Shown here in pieces: positions 55,254 to 63,879 of a stretch of 63,879 nt of DNA. The position numbers were made by a program, and so were the translations under genes. The stretch is taken from the NCBI GenBank assembly GCA_019911965.1, contig JAIOJF010000006.1:1-63879 (forward strand). The letters are read 5' to 3'. The notes under the pieces are model-generated. The model searched no databases. It had not been told where the DNA came from and saw only the letters and a program-made list of their open reading frames with translations. The stretch's first letter is position 1. The number at the start of each line of letters is the position of its first letter. The DNA is from Paracoccaceae bacterium. Its GTDB lineage: Bacteria > Pseudomonadota > Alphaproteobacteria > Rhodobacterales > Rhodobacteraceae.

Positions 55254-57357
55254 TTTGTTCAGCCTTCAATTGCAGCCTGCGAGCATGCAGGACCGGTTCC
55301 GTATAGCCCGAGGGCTGTTCCACCCCAAGGAATACCAGATCGCAGGCCGCCTGAAAGGCGATAGTGTCGAAATCCGGGCCCATCGGGGTATAAAGTGGAT
55401 CGCCGTCGTTCTGGCGATCGACCACCGCCGCCATACGCCGCATCACCGCCAACACCTGATCGCGGCTGACCACGCCATGCAGCAGCCAGTTGGCCAGTGC
55501 CTGGCTGGAAATCCGGCAGGTGGCGCGATCTTCCATCAGCCCGACATCGTGGATATCGGGCACCTTGGAACAGCCGATCCCCTGATCGACCCAGCGCACC
55601 ACATAGCCAAGGATGCCTTGCGCGTTGTTTTCCAGTTCCGCCGTGATCTCGGCCTCGGACCAGTTCTGCCCCGTCGCCAGCGGAATGGTCAGCAGATCGT
55701 CAAGGCTGGCGCGTTTGCCGCCCTTGGCAATCTCGGCCTGACGCGCCTTCACATCGACATCGTGGTAATGCATCGCATGCAGCGTCGCCGCGGTCGGTGA
55801 CGGCACCCAGGCGCAGTTCGCGCCCGCCTGCGGATGCGCGATCTTGGCGGCAAGCATGTCGGCCATCAGGTCCGGCATCGCCCACATTCCCTTGCCGATT
55901 TGCGCCTTGCCCGCCAGCCCGCAGGCCAGTCCGACATCGACATTGTTATCCTCGTAGGCGGCAATCCAGGCGGTGTTCTTCATCTCGCCCTTGCGCACCA
56001 TCGCCCCGGCCTGCATCGAGGTGTGAATCTCGTCGCCCGTGCGATCCAGAAAGCCGGTATTGATGAATGCCACGCGATGTTTCGCAGCGCGGATACATTC
56101 CTTCAGATTGACGCTGGTGCGGCGTTCTTCATCCATGATGCCCAGCTTGACGGTGTAGCGCGGCAGGCCCAGAGCCGCCTCGACCTGCGTGAACACCTGA
56201 TCGGCAAAGGCCACCTCGGCCGGGCCGTGCATCTTCGGCTTCACCACATAAACCGAACCGGCGCTTGAGTTTGCCCGCGCGCCGTTCAGATCATGCATCG
56301 CGCAAAGCGTGGTGATCATGGCGTCCATCAGGCCCTCGAACACCTCGGCCCCGTCGCGATCCAGGATCGCCGGGTTGGTCATCAGATGGCCGACATTGCG
56401 CACCAGCATCAGCGCGCGGCCCTTCAGGCGGTGGGTCTTGCCGCTGCGGTCTGTATAGTCGTAATCGGGGTCCAGCGTCCGCGTGAAGGTCTTTCCGCCC
56501 TTGCTGACCTCCTCGCGCAGGTCGCCCTTCATCAGGCCCAGCCAGTTGCCATAGGCCAGAACCTTGTCCGCCGCATCGACAGCGGCAACCGAATCCTCGC
56601 AATCCATGATCGCGGACATTGCCGATTCCAGCAGCAGATCGGAAATCCCGGCCTTGTCCGACGCGCCGATGGCGGTGTCGCGGTCCAACCGGATATAGAC
56701 ATGCAGGCCGTGATTGTTCAGGATGACGCCGCCTTTGGTGGTGCCGGAGAACTGGCCGGGATAAGCCAGCGCATCGGCAATCATGGCCACGTCATCGACA
56801 TCGGCCCAGGAGCCGGTCGTCAGCGGGAAATGATCGTCCAGAAAGGCCCGCGCAAAAGCAATCACCCGCGCCCCGCGCACCGGATCGTAGCCGCCACCCT
56901 TCGGCAGATCACCCATCGCATCGGTGCCGTACAGCGCATCATAGAGCGACCCCCAGCGGGCATTGGCGGCGTTCAGCGCATAGCGCGCATTCATCACCGG
57001 CACCACCAGTTGCGCACCGGGCACCTCGGCAATCTCGGGGTCCAGATTCGCGGTCTCGATGGAGAAATCCGGGCCTTCAGGCACCAGATAGCCGATCTCG
57101 CGCAAAAACGCCTGATAGGCGGCGGCATCATGCGGCTGGCCGCGCCGGTCGATATGCCATTGATCAATCGTTGCCTGGAATTCCGCACGCTTCTGCAACA
57201 GGTCGCGGTTGGCAGGCGTCAGATCGTGCACGAGGTCGGACAGGCCCTGCCAGAACGCATCCGCCGTAATCCCGCTGCTGGGCAAGGCCTGGCCTTCGAT
57301 GAAATCCGCCAGTTCCACCGCCACATTCAGCCCGTTCCGGGCAACACGCTCGACCAT
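55246..57357 (-). CDS. glcB: Malate synthase G
   Basis: A 703-residue cytoplasmic enzyme condensing glyoxylate and acetyl-CoA to malate. Recognisable parts are the family start [18 protein letters not shown], the catalytic Arg in [13 protein letters not shown], the metal-binding Glu/Asp region [12 protein letters not shown], and near the end [20 protein letters not shown]. The start at 57357 has AAAGGGA upstream. An open frame continues past it to 60426 but is only the antisense of pepN. It shares an operon with the GlcG-like gene. Confidence 0.96.
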   Translation of the reverse strand: MVERVARNGLNVAVELADFIEGQALPSSGITADAFWQGLSDLVHDLTPANRDLLQKRAEFQATIDQWHIDRRGQPHDAAAYQAFLREIGYLVPEGPDFSIETANLDPEIAEVPGAQLVVPVMNARYALNAANARWGSLYDALYGTDAMGDLPKGGGYDPVRGARVIAFARAFLDDHFPLTTGSWADVDDVAMIADALAYPGQFSGTTKGGVILNNHGLHVYIRLDRDTAIGASDKAGISDLLLESAMSAIMDCEDSVAAVDAADKVLAYGNWLGLMKGDLREEVSKGGKTFTRTLDPDYDYTDRSGKTHRLKGRALMLVRNVGHLMTNPAILDRDGAEVFEGLMDAMITTLCAMHDLNGARANSSAGSVYVVKPKMHGPAEVAFADQVFTQVEAALGLPRYTVKLGIMDEERRTSVNLKECIRAAKHRVAFINTGFLDRTGDEIHTSMQAGAMVRKGEMKNTAWIAAYEDNNVDVGLACGLAGKAQIGKGMWAMPDLMADMLAAKIAHPQAGANCAWVPSPTAATLHAMHYHDVDVKARQAEIAKGGKRASLDDLLTIPLATGQNWSEAEITAELENNAQGILGYVVRWVDQGIGCSKVPDIHDVGLMEDRATCRISSQALANWLLHGVVSRDQVLAVMRRMAAVVDRQNDGDPLYTPMGPDFDTIAFQAACDLVFLGVEQPSGYTEPVLHARRLQLKAEQNG

Positions 57358-57402
57358 CCGTATCCCTTTCGATTCGCCGCCAATCCCTGTTCCGGATCGC
57401 AG

Positions 57403-57418
57403 GTTTCCTATCGGAAAC
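57403..57418. promoter_or_regulatory. Possible operator between glcB and pepN
   Basis: GTTTCC (57403-57408), TATC, GGAAAC (57413-57418) is an exact inverted repeat with a 4-base centre in the divergent gap, 46 bases upstream of glcB. A regulator of glyoxylate metabolism is a plausible user. Short, so chance cannot be ruled out. Confidence 0.35.
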
Positions 57419-57570
57419 ACAAAACCGGTACAACGGCAATCAAACCCACCGGTCTCTGCCTGCACAGTCAAGGGTCGTCTGGCCGACGCGCAGACCAGAT
57501 CATCGCTTCGCCCCTTGCCCTCAGGCCGTCTGCCGCTAGTCTGCCGCCAAATCCAAACCGGAGCCAGAAC

Positions 57571-60117
57571 ATGTCCGCCGACCCGATCCGCCTTGCCGAT
57601 TATACGCCCCCCGCCTACCTGATCGACGCTGTCCACCTGACCTTCCGTCTGCATCCGACCGCGACAAGGGTGATCTCGGAAATTCGCTTCCACCCGAACC
57701 CGGCCAGCAGCGTGCGCCGCTTCACGCTGGACGGCGAGAACCTGAAGCCGATTGCCTTTGCCATTGATGGTGCCGCGATCACGCCTGACATCACCCCGAC
57801 CGGCCTCAGCGCCTCCGTCCCCGACGCCCCGTTCACCTGGCGCGCCGAGGTCGAGATTTCGCCCCAGACCAACACCGCGCTGGAGGGGCTTTACATGTCC
57901 AAGGGCATGTATTGCACGCAATGCGAGGCCGAGGGGTTTCGCAAGATCACCTATTACCCCGACCGCCCGGACGTGATGGCAACCTTCACCGTCAGCATCG
58001 AGGGCGACTTGCCGGTGCTGTTGTCCAACGGCAACCTGATGGCCAATGCGCCGGGCCGCGCCGAATGGCATGACCCGCACCCCAAACCGGCCTATCTGTT
58101 CGCCCTGGTGGCCGGTGATCTGGTCAGCCATGACGATCAGTTCACCACCGCTTCGGGCCGCAAAGTCACCCTGAAAATCTGGGTCCGCGACGGCGATCAG
58201 GACAAATGCGCCTATGCGATGGACGCCCTGAAACGCTCGATGCGCTGGGATGAGGAGAATTATGGCCGCGAGTACGATCTTGACCTGTTCCAGATCGTCG
58301 CGGTCGATGATTTCAACATGGGTGCGATGGAGAACAAGGGCCTGAACATCTTCAACTCCAAATACGTGCTGGCCAGCCCCGAGACCGCCACCGACAAGGA
58401 TTACGAGCTGATCGAAGGCATCATCGCGCATGAATATTTCCACAACTGGACGGGCAACCGTATCACCTGCCGCGACTGGTTCCAGCTTTCTCTGAAGGAA
58501 GGGCTGACGGTGTTCCGCGACCAGCAGTTTTCCGGCGATCAGCGCAGCCATGCGGTGAAACGCATCGCCGAGGTCGAACAACTCCGCGCCCGCCAGTTCC
58601 GCGAGGATTCCGGGCCGCTGGCGCATCCCGTCCGCCCGGCGGAGTACAAGGAAATCAACAACTTCTACACCGCCACGATCTACGAAAAAGGCGCCGAGGT
58701 GATCTCGATGCTGCACGCCCTGGTCGGTGCGGACGATTACCGCAAGGCGCTCGATCTCTATTTCGCACGCCACGACGGACAGGCCTGCACCATCGAGGAT
58801 TGGTTGCAGGTGTTCACCGATACGACCGGCCGCGATCTCAGCCAGTTCAAGCGCTGGTACGAACAATCCGGCACGCCGCGCGTCGAGGTGGCCGAGGATT
58901 GGGCCGATGGCACCTATACGCTGACCTTCCGCCAGTCCAATCCACCCACCCCGGGCCAGACCAAAAAGCAGCCGCAGGTGATCCCGATTGCCACCGGCCT
59001 TCTTAACCCCAATGGCGACGAGGTTCTGCCAACCACCATTCTGGAACTGACCAGGGCAGAGCAAAGCTTCCGCTTTTCCGGCCTCGCGGCCCGGCCGATC
59101 CCGTCGCTGCTGCGGAATTTCTCGGCCCCTGTGATCCTGACCCGGCAGGCGGACGATAGCGAACGCGCCTTCCTCTTGGCGCATGACACCGATCCGTTCA
59201 ACAAATGGGAAGCTGGCCGCGATCTGGCCATTACCAATCTCTGCCGGATGGTGCTGGAACAGGCCGCGCCCGCACGCGATTTCACCGCTGCCATGCACCG
59301 GGTTGCCGTCGACGACCGGCTTGACCCGGCGTTCCGCGCCCTTGCGCTGGCGCTGCCCTCCGAAGACAGTATCGCACAGGCCATCCACGAGGCCGGTCAC
59401 GCCCCGGACCCCGACGCCATCCATGCCGCGCGCCACACCCTCGCCGGTGCAATCGCCGATGCGATGGGCCGGGATTTGAACCGCGTATACGCCGATATGG
59501 CGGTCAAAGGTGCTTACAACCCGGATGCCGCCGATGCCGGCAAGCGAAGCCTGCGGGCCGCCGCCCTGGCACTGATCAGCCGCCGCGACGGGCCACAAGC
59601 CGCCAAGGCCCAGTTCGCCGCCGCGGACAACATGACCGAGGCCCTGTCGGCGCTGTCCAGCCTGCTGTCCATCGGCGACGGCGCGCCCGAGATTGCCGCC
59701 TTCCATGATCGCTGGGCCGGCAATGACCTTGTGATCGACAAATGGTTCGCGCTGCAAGCCAGCCTCGCCGCGCCCGAAACTGCGGTTGAGACGGTCCGCA
59801 AACTGTCGGAGCATCGCGATTTCGACTGGAAGAACCCAAACCGCTTCCGCAGCCTGATCGCCGGTTTCGCGATGTCCAACCCGGCTGGTTTCCACCATGC
59901 CTCGGGCGCTGGTTACGCCTTTCTGACCGACTGGCTGATCCGGCTCGATGCGCTGAACCCGCAGACCACGGCGCGGATGACCAGCGCCTTTGAAACCTGG
60001 CGGCGCTATGATGCAAACCGGCAAGGCCTGATCCGCGCCGAACTGAATCGGCTGGCGGGCCATCAGCCATTGTCGCGCGACACGGCGGAAATGGTCGAGC
60101 GTATCCTGAAGGGCTGA
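57571..60117 (+). CDS. pepN: Aminopeptidase N (M1 family)
   Basis: An 848-residue cytoplasmic zinc aminopeptidase. The substrate-recognition GAMEN motif is in [13 protein letters not shown]; zinc is bound by HEYFHNW and the downstream Glu in [10 protein letters not shown]. The long C-terminal helical domain is present. It removes N-terminal residues from peptides. The start at 57571 gives [14 protein letters not shown], the family N-terminus. Confidence 0.96.
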   Translation: MSADPIRLADYTPPAYLIDAVHLTFRLHPTATRVISEIRFHPNPASSVRRFTLDGENLKPIAFAIDGAAITPDITPTGLSASVPDAPFTWRAEVEISPQTNTALEGLYMSKGMYCTQCEAEGFRKITYYPDRPDVMATFTVSIEGDLPVLLSNGNLMANAPGRAEWHDPHPKPAYLFALVAGDLVSHDDQFTTASGRKVTLKIWVRDGDQDKCAYAMDALKRSMRWDEENYGREYDLDLFQIVAVDDFNMGAMENKGLNIFNSKYVLASPETATDKDYELIEGIIAHEYFHNWTGNRITCRDWFQLSLKEGLTVFRDQQFSGDQRSHAVKRIAEVEQLRARQFREDSGPLAHPVRPAEYKEINNFYTATIYEKGAEVISMLHALVGADDYRKALDLYFARHDGQACTIEDWLQVFTDTTGRDLSQFKRWYEQSGTPRVEVAEDWADGTYTLTFRQSNPPTPGQTKKQPQVIPIATGLLNPNGDEVLPTTILELTRAEQSFRFSGLAARPIPSLLRNFSAPVILTRQADDSERAFLLAHDTDPFNKWEAGRDLAITNLCRMVLEQAAPARDFTAAMHRVAVDDRLDPAFRALALALPSEDSIAQAIHEAGHAPDPDAIHAARHTLAGAIADAMGRDLNRVYADMAVKGAYNPDAADAGKRSLRAAALALISRRDGPQAAKAQFAAADNMTEALSALSSLLSIGDGAPEIAAFHDRWAGNDLVIDKWFALQASLAAPETAVETVRKLSEHRDFDWKNPNRFRSLIAGFAMSNPAGFHHASGAGYAFLTDWLIRLDALNPQTTARMTSAFETWRRYDANRQGLIRAELNRLAGHQPLSRDTAEMVERILKG

Positions 60118-60118
60118 G

Positions 60119-60148
60119 CCTGAAAACGACGCATGCGTCGCATTCAGG
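60119..60148 (+). terminator. Terminator-like hairpin after pepN
   Basis: CCTGAA (60119-60124) pairs with TTCAGG (60143-60148), enclosing the perfect palindrome CGACGCATGCGTCG (60127-60140) across a small AA/CA internal loop. It starts 1 base after the pepN stop. No T-tract follows. Confidence 0.5.
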
Positions 60149-60179
60149 TGCGAAAACCTGGCAATCCGGTCGCAAAACC

Positions 60180-60201
60180 CTCCGGTTCCGCGATCCGGAG
60201 G
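60180..60201 (+). promoter_or_regulatory. Hairpin masking the ribosome binding site of the DMSP-lyase-family gene
   Basis: CTCCGG (60180-60185) and CCGGAG (60195-60200) pair in the leader. The second arm contains the GGAGG ribosome binding site six bases before the ATG at 60207, so translation may be structure-dependent. Confidence 0.4.
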
Positions 60202-60206
60202 CCCTG

Positions 60207-60803
60207 ATGACGTACGCCAATCCCCTGTCGCCGCTGCTGCTGGCACTGGCCGGGCTTTATGCCTCGGAAAACCGCCCCGGCGGGACGGTCGCGGCACAGG
60301 CCTTGATCGCTGCCGCGTTGCAACCCGCCGCTCTGGTTCCAGCACGGCCCGGCCCGCTGGATGATGAATTGCAGGCGATCCTGGCCGGCGATCCGCATCC
60401 GGTATCGGCGCTGGTGCGCGATGCAACCCCGTGGCTGCCTTGGGTTTTCAGCGAGTTGAGCGGCCGCATCCGCCCGGACATCGCACATGGCATGATGCAG
60501 ACCGAACTGGTCGGCCCGGACGGTATCTTCCCGCATGATCAGGTGCGGGTCGGCCTCTGGCTGCAATCGGCCAATCTGGATTATGTCACCCGTGCCCATG
60601 CTGCCGAGGAAACCTTCTTCATCCTTGGCGGCGGCGCGATCTGGCAGGCAGGCAATGCAGCCCCGGCATGGCAGGGGATCGGGGCGCTGATCCACCATCC
60701 GTCGCTGACGCCGCATTCAGACTGTACCCGGGAATCCCCACTTCTGGCCGCTTGGCGCTGGACCGGAGATATCGCGGTTGAGGGCTATACGCTGACAGGT
60801 TAA
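60207..60803 (+). CDS. DMSP-lyase-family cupin protein
   Basis: A 198-residue single-cupin protein of the dimethylsulfoniopropionate lyase family (DddL/DddQ-like). The first cupin motif reads [15 protein letters not shown] (128-142): H131 and E135 are kept, but R129 replaces the usual first His of HxH. A second His is at PHSDCT (H170), and the C-terminal motif [13 protein letters not shown] matches the family. It might cleave DMSP to acrylate and DMS or be a non-lyase paralogue. No acrylate-handling genes lie adjacent. Confidence 0.7.
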   Translation: MTYANPLSPLLLALAGLYASENRPGGTVAAQALIAAALQPAALVPARPGPLDDELQAILAGDPHPVSALVRDATPWLPWVFSELSGRIRPDIAHGMMQTELVGPDGIFPHDQVRVGLWLQSANLDYVTRAHAAEETFFILGGGAIWQAGNAAPAWQGIGALIHHPSLTPHSDCTRESPLLAAWRWTGDIAVEGYTLTG

Positions 60804-60833
60804 CGTAGCGGCAAAAGCCGTGGGGGCTGTAAC

Positions 60834-61592
60834 GTGACGACGGAAACTGCAAAAACCGTCCTGATCACCGGCGCAAGCTCGGGGATCGGCGCCGCGACGG
60901 CTGTTGCCGCCGCCGAAGCAGGCTATGACGTTGCCATAACCTTCCGAACCAACCGCGCCGGGGCCGAAGATACCGCCGCCAAGGTGCGCGCACTCGGCCG
61001 CCGCGCCGTGGTGATCCGCGCCGATCTGTCCAACCCCGAAGATATCGAGGAATTGTTCGACCGCATCGACGCCGAGTTTGACGAGCTGGACGTGCTGGTC
61101 AACAATGCCGGTATCGCCGACGAGATCTGCCGGGTCGAGGACATGACGCCCGAACGTCTGCACCGGATGTTCGGGGTCAATTCCATCGGCCCGTTCCTGT
61201 GTGCGCGGCAAGCCGCGATCCGCATGGCCTGGCGCTATGGCGGGGCCGGCGGGGTGATCGTCAATGTCTCGTCCATCGCGGCAAGGCTCGGCTCGGCGGG
61301 GCAATATGTCGATTATGCCGCCTCCAAAAGCGCCGTCGATGTCCTGACCAAGGGCCTGGGCGAGGAAATGGCCGCCGACAAGGTGCGCGTCGTCGGCGTT
61401 CGCCCGGGCATCATCGACACTGAAATCCACGCCAAGGGCGGGCAGCCGAACCGGGTTGCCCAGATGGCTAATCAGCTACCCATGAAACGCGCCGGGACCG
61501 CGCGCGAGGTCGCGGATACCATCCTATACCTGATGAGCGACAAGGCCAGCTACATCACCGCCACATCGGTCGATGTGGCGGGCGCACGCTGA
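60834..61592 (+). CDS. Short-chain dehydrogenase/reductase
   Basis: A 252-residue classical SDR that uses NAD(P). The cofactor site is TGASSGIG, NNAG follows, and the catalytic Ser-Tyr-Lys set is in VNVSSIAARLG and YVDYAASKSA. Start is GTG at 60834, 30 bases after the cupin gene stop, so the two are probably one operon. The C-terminal ITATSVDVAGAR is the usual SDR end. Substrate is unknown. Confidence 0.9.
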   Translation: MTTETAKTVLITGASSGIGAATAVAAAEAGYDVAITFRTNRAGAEDTAAKVRALGRRAVVIRADLSNPEDIEELFDRIDAEFDELDVLVNNAGIADEICRVEDMTPERLHRMFGVNSIGPFLCARQAAIRMAWRYGGAGGVIVNVSSIAARLGSAGQYVDYAASKSAVDVLTKGLGEEMAADKVRVVGVRPGIIDTEIHAKGGQPNRVAQMANQLPMKRAGTAREVADTILYLMSDKASYITATSVDVAGAR

Positions 61593-61600
61593 ACACATTC

Positions 61601-61624
61601 GGCTTCTTTTTGGCACAAATACTC
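61601..61624 (+). repeat. Dispersed intergenic repeat, copy 3
   Basis: GGCTTCTTTTTGG, CAC, AAATACTC, followed by a G-rich run (CCGGGGG). It lies between convergent SDR and lpd genes. Same element as 2751-2774 and 46086-46109. Confidence 0.75.
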
Positions 61625-61677
61625 CGGGGGTCCGGGGCAGCGCCCGGGCTGCGGCGCATGGGCCATCCCCGGCCCGA

Positions 61678-63093
61678 TCACATGTGGATCACGCGGCCAT
61701 AGGCATCCAGCACGGATTCGTGCATCATTTCCGATAATGTCGGATGCGGGAAGACGGTGTTCATCAGGTCTTCCTCGGTGGTTTCCAGTTTGCGCCCGAT
61801 CACATAGCCCTGGATCAGCTCGGTCACTTCGGCACCGATCATATGCGCGCCGAGGAGTTCGCCGGTCCTGGCGTCAAACACGGTTTTCACCAGACCTTCG
61901 GGTTCGCCCAGCGCGATGGCCTTGCCGTTGCCGATGAAGGGAAACCTGCCGACGCGCAATTCGTAGCCGGCTTCCTTCGCCCGTTTTTCGGTGAGGCCGA
62001 CCGAGGCGATCTGCGGGTTGCAGTAGGTGCAGCCCGGAATCTTCAGCTTGTCCATCGGATGCGGATGCTGGCCGGCGATCATCTCGACGCAGACCACGCC
62101 TTCGTGCTCGGCCTTGTGGGCGAGCATCGGCGGCCCGGCGACGTCCCCGACCGCGCAGATGCCCGGCACGTTGGTCCGGCCGAATCCGTCGACGACGATC
62201 GTCCCCTTCTCGATCTTCACGCCGAGCTTCTCGAGGCCGAGATTCTCGATGTTGCCGACGACGCCGACGGCGGAGATCAAGCGGTCGACGGTCAGGTCCT
62301 GCTTCTTGCCGTCCTTGGTCTCGATCGTCGCGGTGACCAAGTCCTTGCCCTTCTTGACGCTCGCCACCTTGGCGTCGGTCAGGATCCTGATGCCGGCCTT
62401 CTCGAAGCGCTTACGGGCGTGGGCGGCGATCTCCTCGTCCTCGACCGGCAGGATCTGCGGCAGGATCTCGACGACGGTCACCTCGGCGCCGAGGGTCCGG
62501 TAGAACGAGGCGAACTCGATGCCGATGGCGCCCGAGCCGACGACGAGCAACGATTTCGGCATCCGGTCGGGGGCCATTGCCTCGAAATAGGTCCAGATCA
62601 GCTTCTTGTCCGGTTCGAGGCCGGGGAGCGCGCGCGGCCGCGCTCCGGTCGCGATGATGATGTTCGTCGCCGCGTAGTCGCCGGCGCCGAGGGCGCCTTT
62701 CGGCGGGTTGTCGGCGGCGGCGACCGAGACCTTGCCCGGCGCCGTGATCGTCGCTGCTCCCCAGATCACGTCGACCTTGTTCTTCTTCAGGAGAAAGCCG
62801 ACGCCGGTCGACATCTGGCCGGCGATGCCGCGCGAGCGCTTGACGATGGCGCCGAGATCGAAGCCGACTTTCTCGGCGGTCAGGCCGTAGTCCCTGGCGT
62901 GCTCCATGGACTGGAAGACATCGGCCGAGCGCAGCAGCGCCTTGGTCGGGATGCAGCCCCAGTTCGGGCAGATGCCGCCGATGAACGATTTCTCGACGAC
63001 CGCGGCCTTCAGCCCAAGCTGGGCCGCGCGGATCGCGGCGACATAGCCGCCCGGTCCGGAGCCGATGATGATCACTTCGTAGGCGTTCGCCAT
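61678..63093 (-). CDS. lpd: Dihydrolipoyl dehydrogenase
   Basis: The 471-residue E3 component of 2-oxo acid dehydrogenase complexes. FAD site IIIGSGPGGYVAAIRAAQLG, redox disulfide GGICPNWGCIPTKALL, NAD site VVGSGAIGIEFASFYRTLG, and the catalytic His-Glu in FPHPTLSEMMHES. All key residues are present. Base use changes within the gene: the 3' part (61678 to about 62.05 kb) looks like the rest of the window, whereas the 5' part is rich in GAC, GTC and ATC codons. The two upstream small genes share the second style. Confidence 0.93.
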   Translation of the reverse strand: MANAYEVIIIGSGPGGYVAAIRAAQLGLKAAVVEKSFIGGICPNWGCIPTKALLRSADVFQSMEHARDYGLTAEKVGFDLGAIVKRSRGIAGQMSTGVGFLLKKNKVDVIWGAATITAPGKVSVAAADNPPKGALGAGDYAATNIIIATGARPRALPGLEPDKKLIWTYFEAMAPDRMPKSLLVVGSGAIGIEFASFYRTLGAEVTVVEILPQILPVEDEEIAAHARKRFEKAGIRILTDAKVASVKKGKDLVTATIETKDGKKQDLTVDRLISAVGVVGNIENLGLEKLGVKIEKGTIVVDGFGRTNVPGICAVGDVAGPPMLAHKAEHEGVVCVEMIAGQHPHPMDKLKIPGCTYCNPQIASVGLTEKRAKEAGYELRVGRFPFIGNGKAIALGEPEGLVKTVFDARTGELLGAHMIGAEVTELIQGYVIGRKLETTEEDLMNTVFPHPTLSEMMHESVLDAYGRVIHM

Positions 63094-63116
63094 GATATTT
63101 ACCCGCTAAAGAGTTG

Positions 63117-63449
63117 TCATTCGCAGTCGGCGGTGCCGACCTCGATGCCGAACTGGCGCGGCCCGACCATCATCGGCTTCCCCGGATCGCGCGGCGTGTC
63201 GACGATGGTGATGGTCAGCATGCAGCGCGGCGTCTTCAGCGTGTAGACGTCGTCGCCGGTCGTGCCGATTGAGAGGATCGGCTCCTCATATTTCAGTGCG
63301 TCGTGCACCTGCGGGTCGCCGACGATCGCCTCGATCTCCCGGGCGCTCTGCCAGTAGGGCGGGAGGGCGGCCTCGGCCTGCTGAAGGTGGACGCCGAGGA
63401 AGACCGCGGCAAGGGCGATTGCTGCAATCCGATCATGTCTTCGCGACAT
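63117..63449 (-). CDS. Small exported protein of unknown function
   Basis: A 110-residue protein with a likely signal peptide (IAAIALAAVFLGVHLQQAEAA). Two cysteines remain in the mature part (PRCMLT and the terminal ADCE). No domain recognised. The start overlaps the upstream gene stop by 17 bases. It lies 23 bases before lpd on the same strand. Its codon style matches the 5' part of lpd. Confidence 0.65.
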   Translation of the reverse strand: MSRRHDRIAAIALAAVFLGVHLQQAEAALPPYWQSAREIEAIVGDPQVHDALKYEEPILSIGTTGDDVYTLKTPRCMLTITIVDTPRDPGKPMMVGPRQFGIEVGTADCE

Positions 63450-63840
63450 GGCTCCCTCCGAAGCGGTTGAGGACGAAATGATGGGCAAGCGCGATGGCGA
63501 CCGCGCCGCCCGTGATGAACCATCCTGCGAGGCGGTTCGTGCCGGGGACGAAGCAGGCGACGGGCCCGCAATAGGCGGCGGTGACGAGCACGGCGATGAC
63601 GAGGACCGCGCCGATGACGAGGAGCGCGTTCCAGCGAACCCGCAGCACGGCGCGGACGACCAGCCAGAATACGGTTACGGCGAGGAGCACGGCGGGCAGA
63701 AAGACCACCATCGCGCCGCCGGTAAAACCCTCCGGTCGCGGCCCGGCGCGGAGGTTGAGGATCCACAGGCCGCTGACGACCAGGAGGGCGACGAGCGCCG
63801 CGACGAGCGCCAGGCTATGTGCGAGGAAGGGACGGTTCAT
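63433..63840 (-). CDS. Small four-helix membrane protein of unknown function
   Basis: A 135-residue protein with four hydrophobic helices (starting LVAALVALLVVSGLWIL, VVFLPAVLLAVTVFWLVV, LVIGAVLVIAVLVTAAY and ITGGAVAIALAHHFVL). No domain recognised. ATG at 63840 has GGCGAGGC upstream; the frame is open further to the window edge. Probably an operon with the exported protein and lpd. Confidence 0.6.
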   Translation of the reverse strand: MNRPFLAHSLALVAALVALLVVSGLWILNLRAGPRPEGFTGGAMVVFLPAVLLAVTVFWLVVRAVLRVRWNALLVIGAVLVIAVLVTAAYCGPVACFVPGTNRLAGWFITGGAVAIALAHHFVLNRFGGSHVAKT

Positions 63841-63879
63841 GCCTCGCCTCTTGCCGGGCTGGGTCAGTTCCGCCACTGG

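Noticed and set aside
57358-60426. Upstream extension of the glcB reading frame to about 1726 codons
   Set aside because: The extra part is antisense to pepN, and malate synthase G ends at its normal N-terminus at 57357.
1-63879. CRISPR arrays, insertion sequences, integrases or prophage genes
   Set aside because: None was recognised; no direct-repeat arrays, transposase motifs or phage proteins were found.

Overview
The window looks like a chromosomal segment of a Rhodobacterales alphaproteobacterium (Paracoccaceae/roseobacter type). The evidence is the high GC content, the large-form dCTP deaminase, the soxBDAG sarcosine oxidase operon, the RlmI-like methyltransferase/PIN pair, the cytochrome c and CcmI genes, a DMSP-lyase-family cupin, and three copies of a short intergenic repeat that I recall from this order. 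No rRNA, CRISPR array, phage or insertion sequence was seen. Two tRNA genes are present: Pro-GGG and Leu-TAA.

Layout. 1-9 kb: a truncated gene end, tRNA-Pro, dcd, a cytochrome P450, an MFS exporter, metG, a TPR protein, a c-type cytochrome, tRNA-Leu and a glutamate-synthase-like flavoenzyme. 9-17.5 kb: one minus-strand operon for aromatic acid uptake and CoA activation. It runs substrate-binding protein, two permeases, two ATPases, benzoate-CoA ligase, alpha/beta hydrolase, thioesterase, and a BoxR-type regulator (HTH plus shikimate-kinase-like domain). TGCA-containing repeats lie before the first gene and before boxR, as expected for BoxR/BzdR operators, but the boxABC ring-cleavage genes are not in the window. 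17.7-26.5 kb: a secreted protein, an acyl-CoA synthetase, an ABC exporter, a single-chain biotin-dependent carboxylase and an M48 protease.

26.5-36.6 kb: housekeeping genes scpB, scpA, nagZ, a SPOR protein, argS and a dGTPase on the minus strand, then erpA, a cytochrome c and xth on the plus strand. A PIN-domain protein follows, translationally coupled to an RNA methyltransferase, with a lipoprotein gene upstream. 37.3-43.1 kb: the sarcosine oxidase operon soxB-X-D-A-G, where X is an unrecognised secreted protein. 43.3-50 kb: ccmI, ruvX, a DUF1289 protein, an aspartic protease, a DUF815 ATPase, tatC-tatB-tatA and dusA. 50.4-55.3 kb: a LysR regulator divergent from an FAD oxidoreductase, a Tat-exported metallo-beta-lactamase-fold protein, a glutamine-amidotransferase-like hydrolase, and a GlcG-like protein overlapping glcB. 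57.5-61.6 kb: pepN, a DMSP-lyase-family cupin and an SDR. The window ends in lpd and two small genes.

The most interesting points are the incomplete box operon with its TGCA operators, the PIN/RNA-methyltransferase operon whose start codon sits in the loop of a perfect 9-bp hairpin, mutually exclusive hairpins between argS and the SPOR gene, the extra secreted protein inside the sox operon, and a DMSP-lyase-family cupin lacking one expected histidine. There is also an abrupt change in codon style inside lpd near 62.1 kb, which could be a contig chimera or a recombination junction, so everything to its right should be treated with caution.
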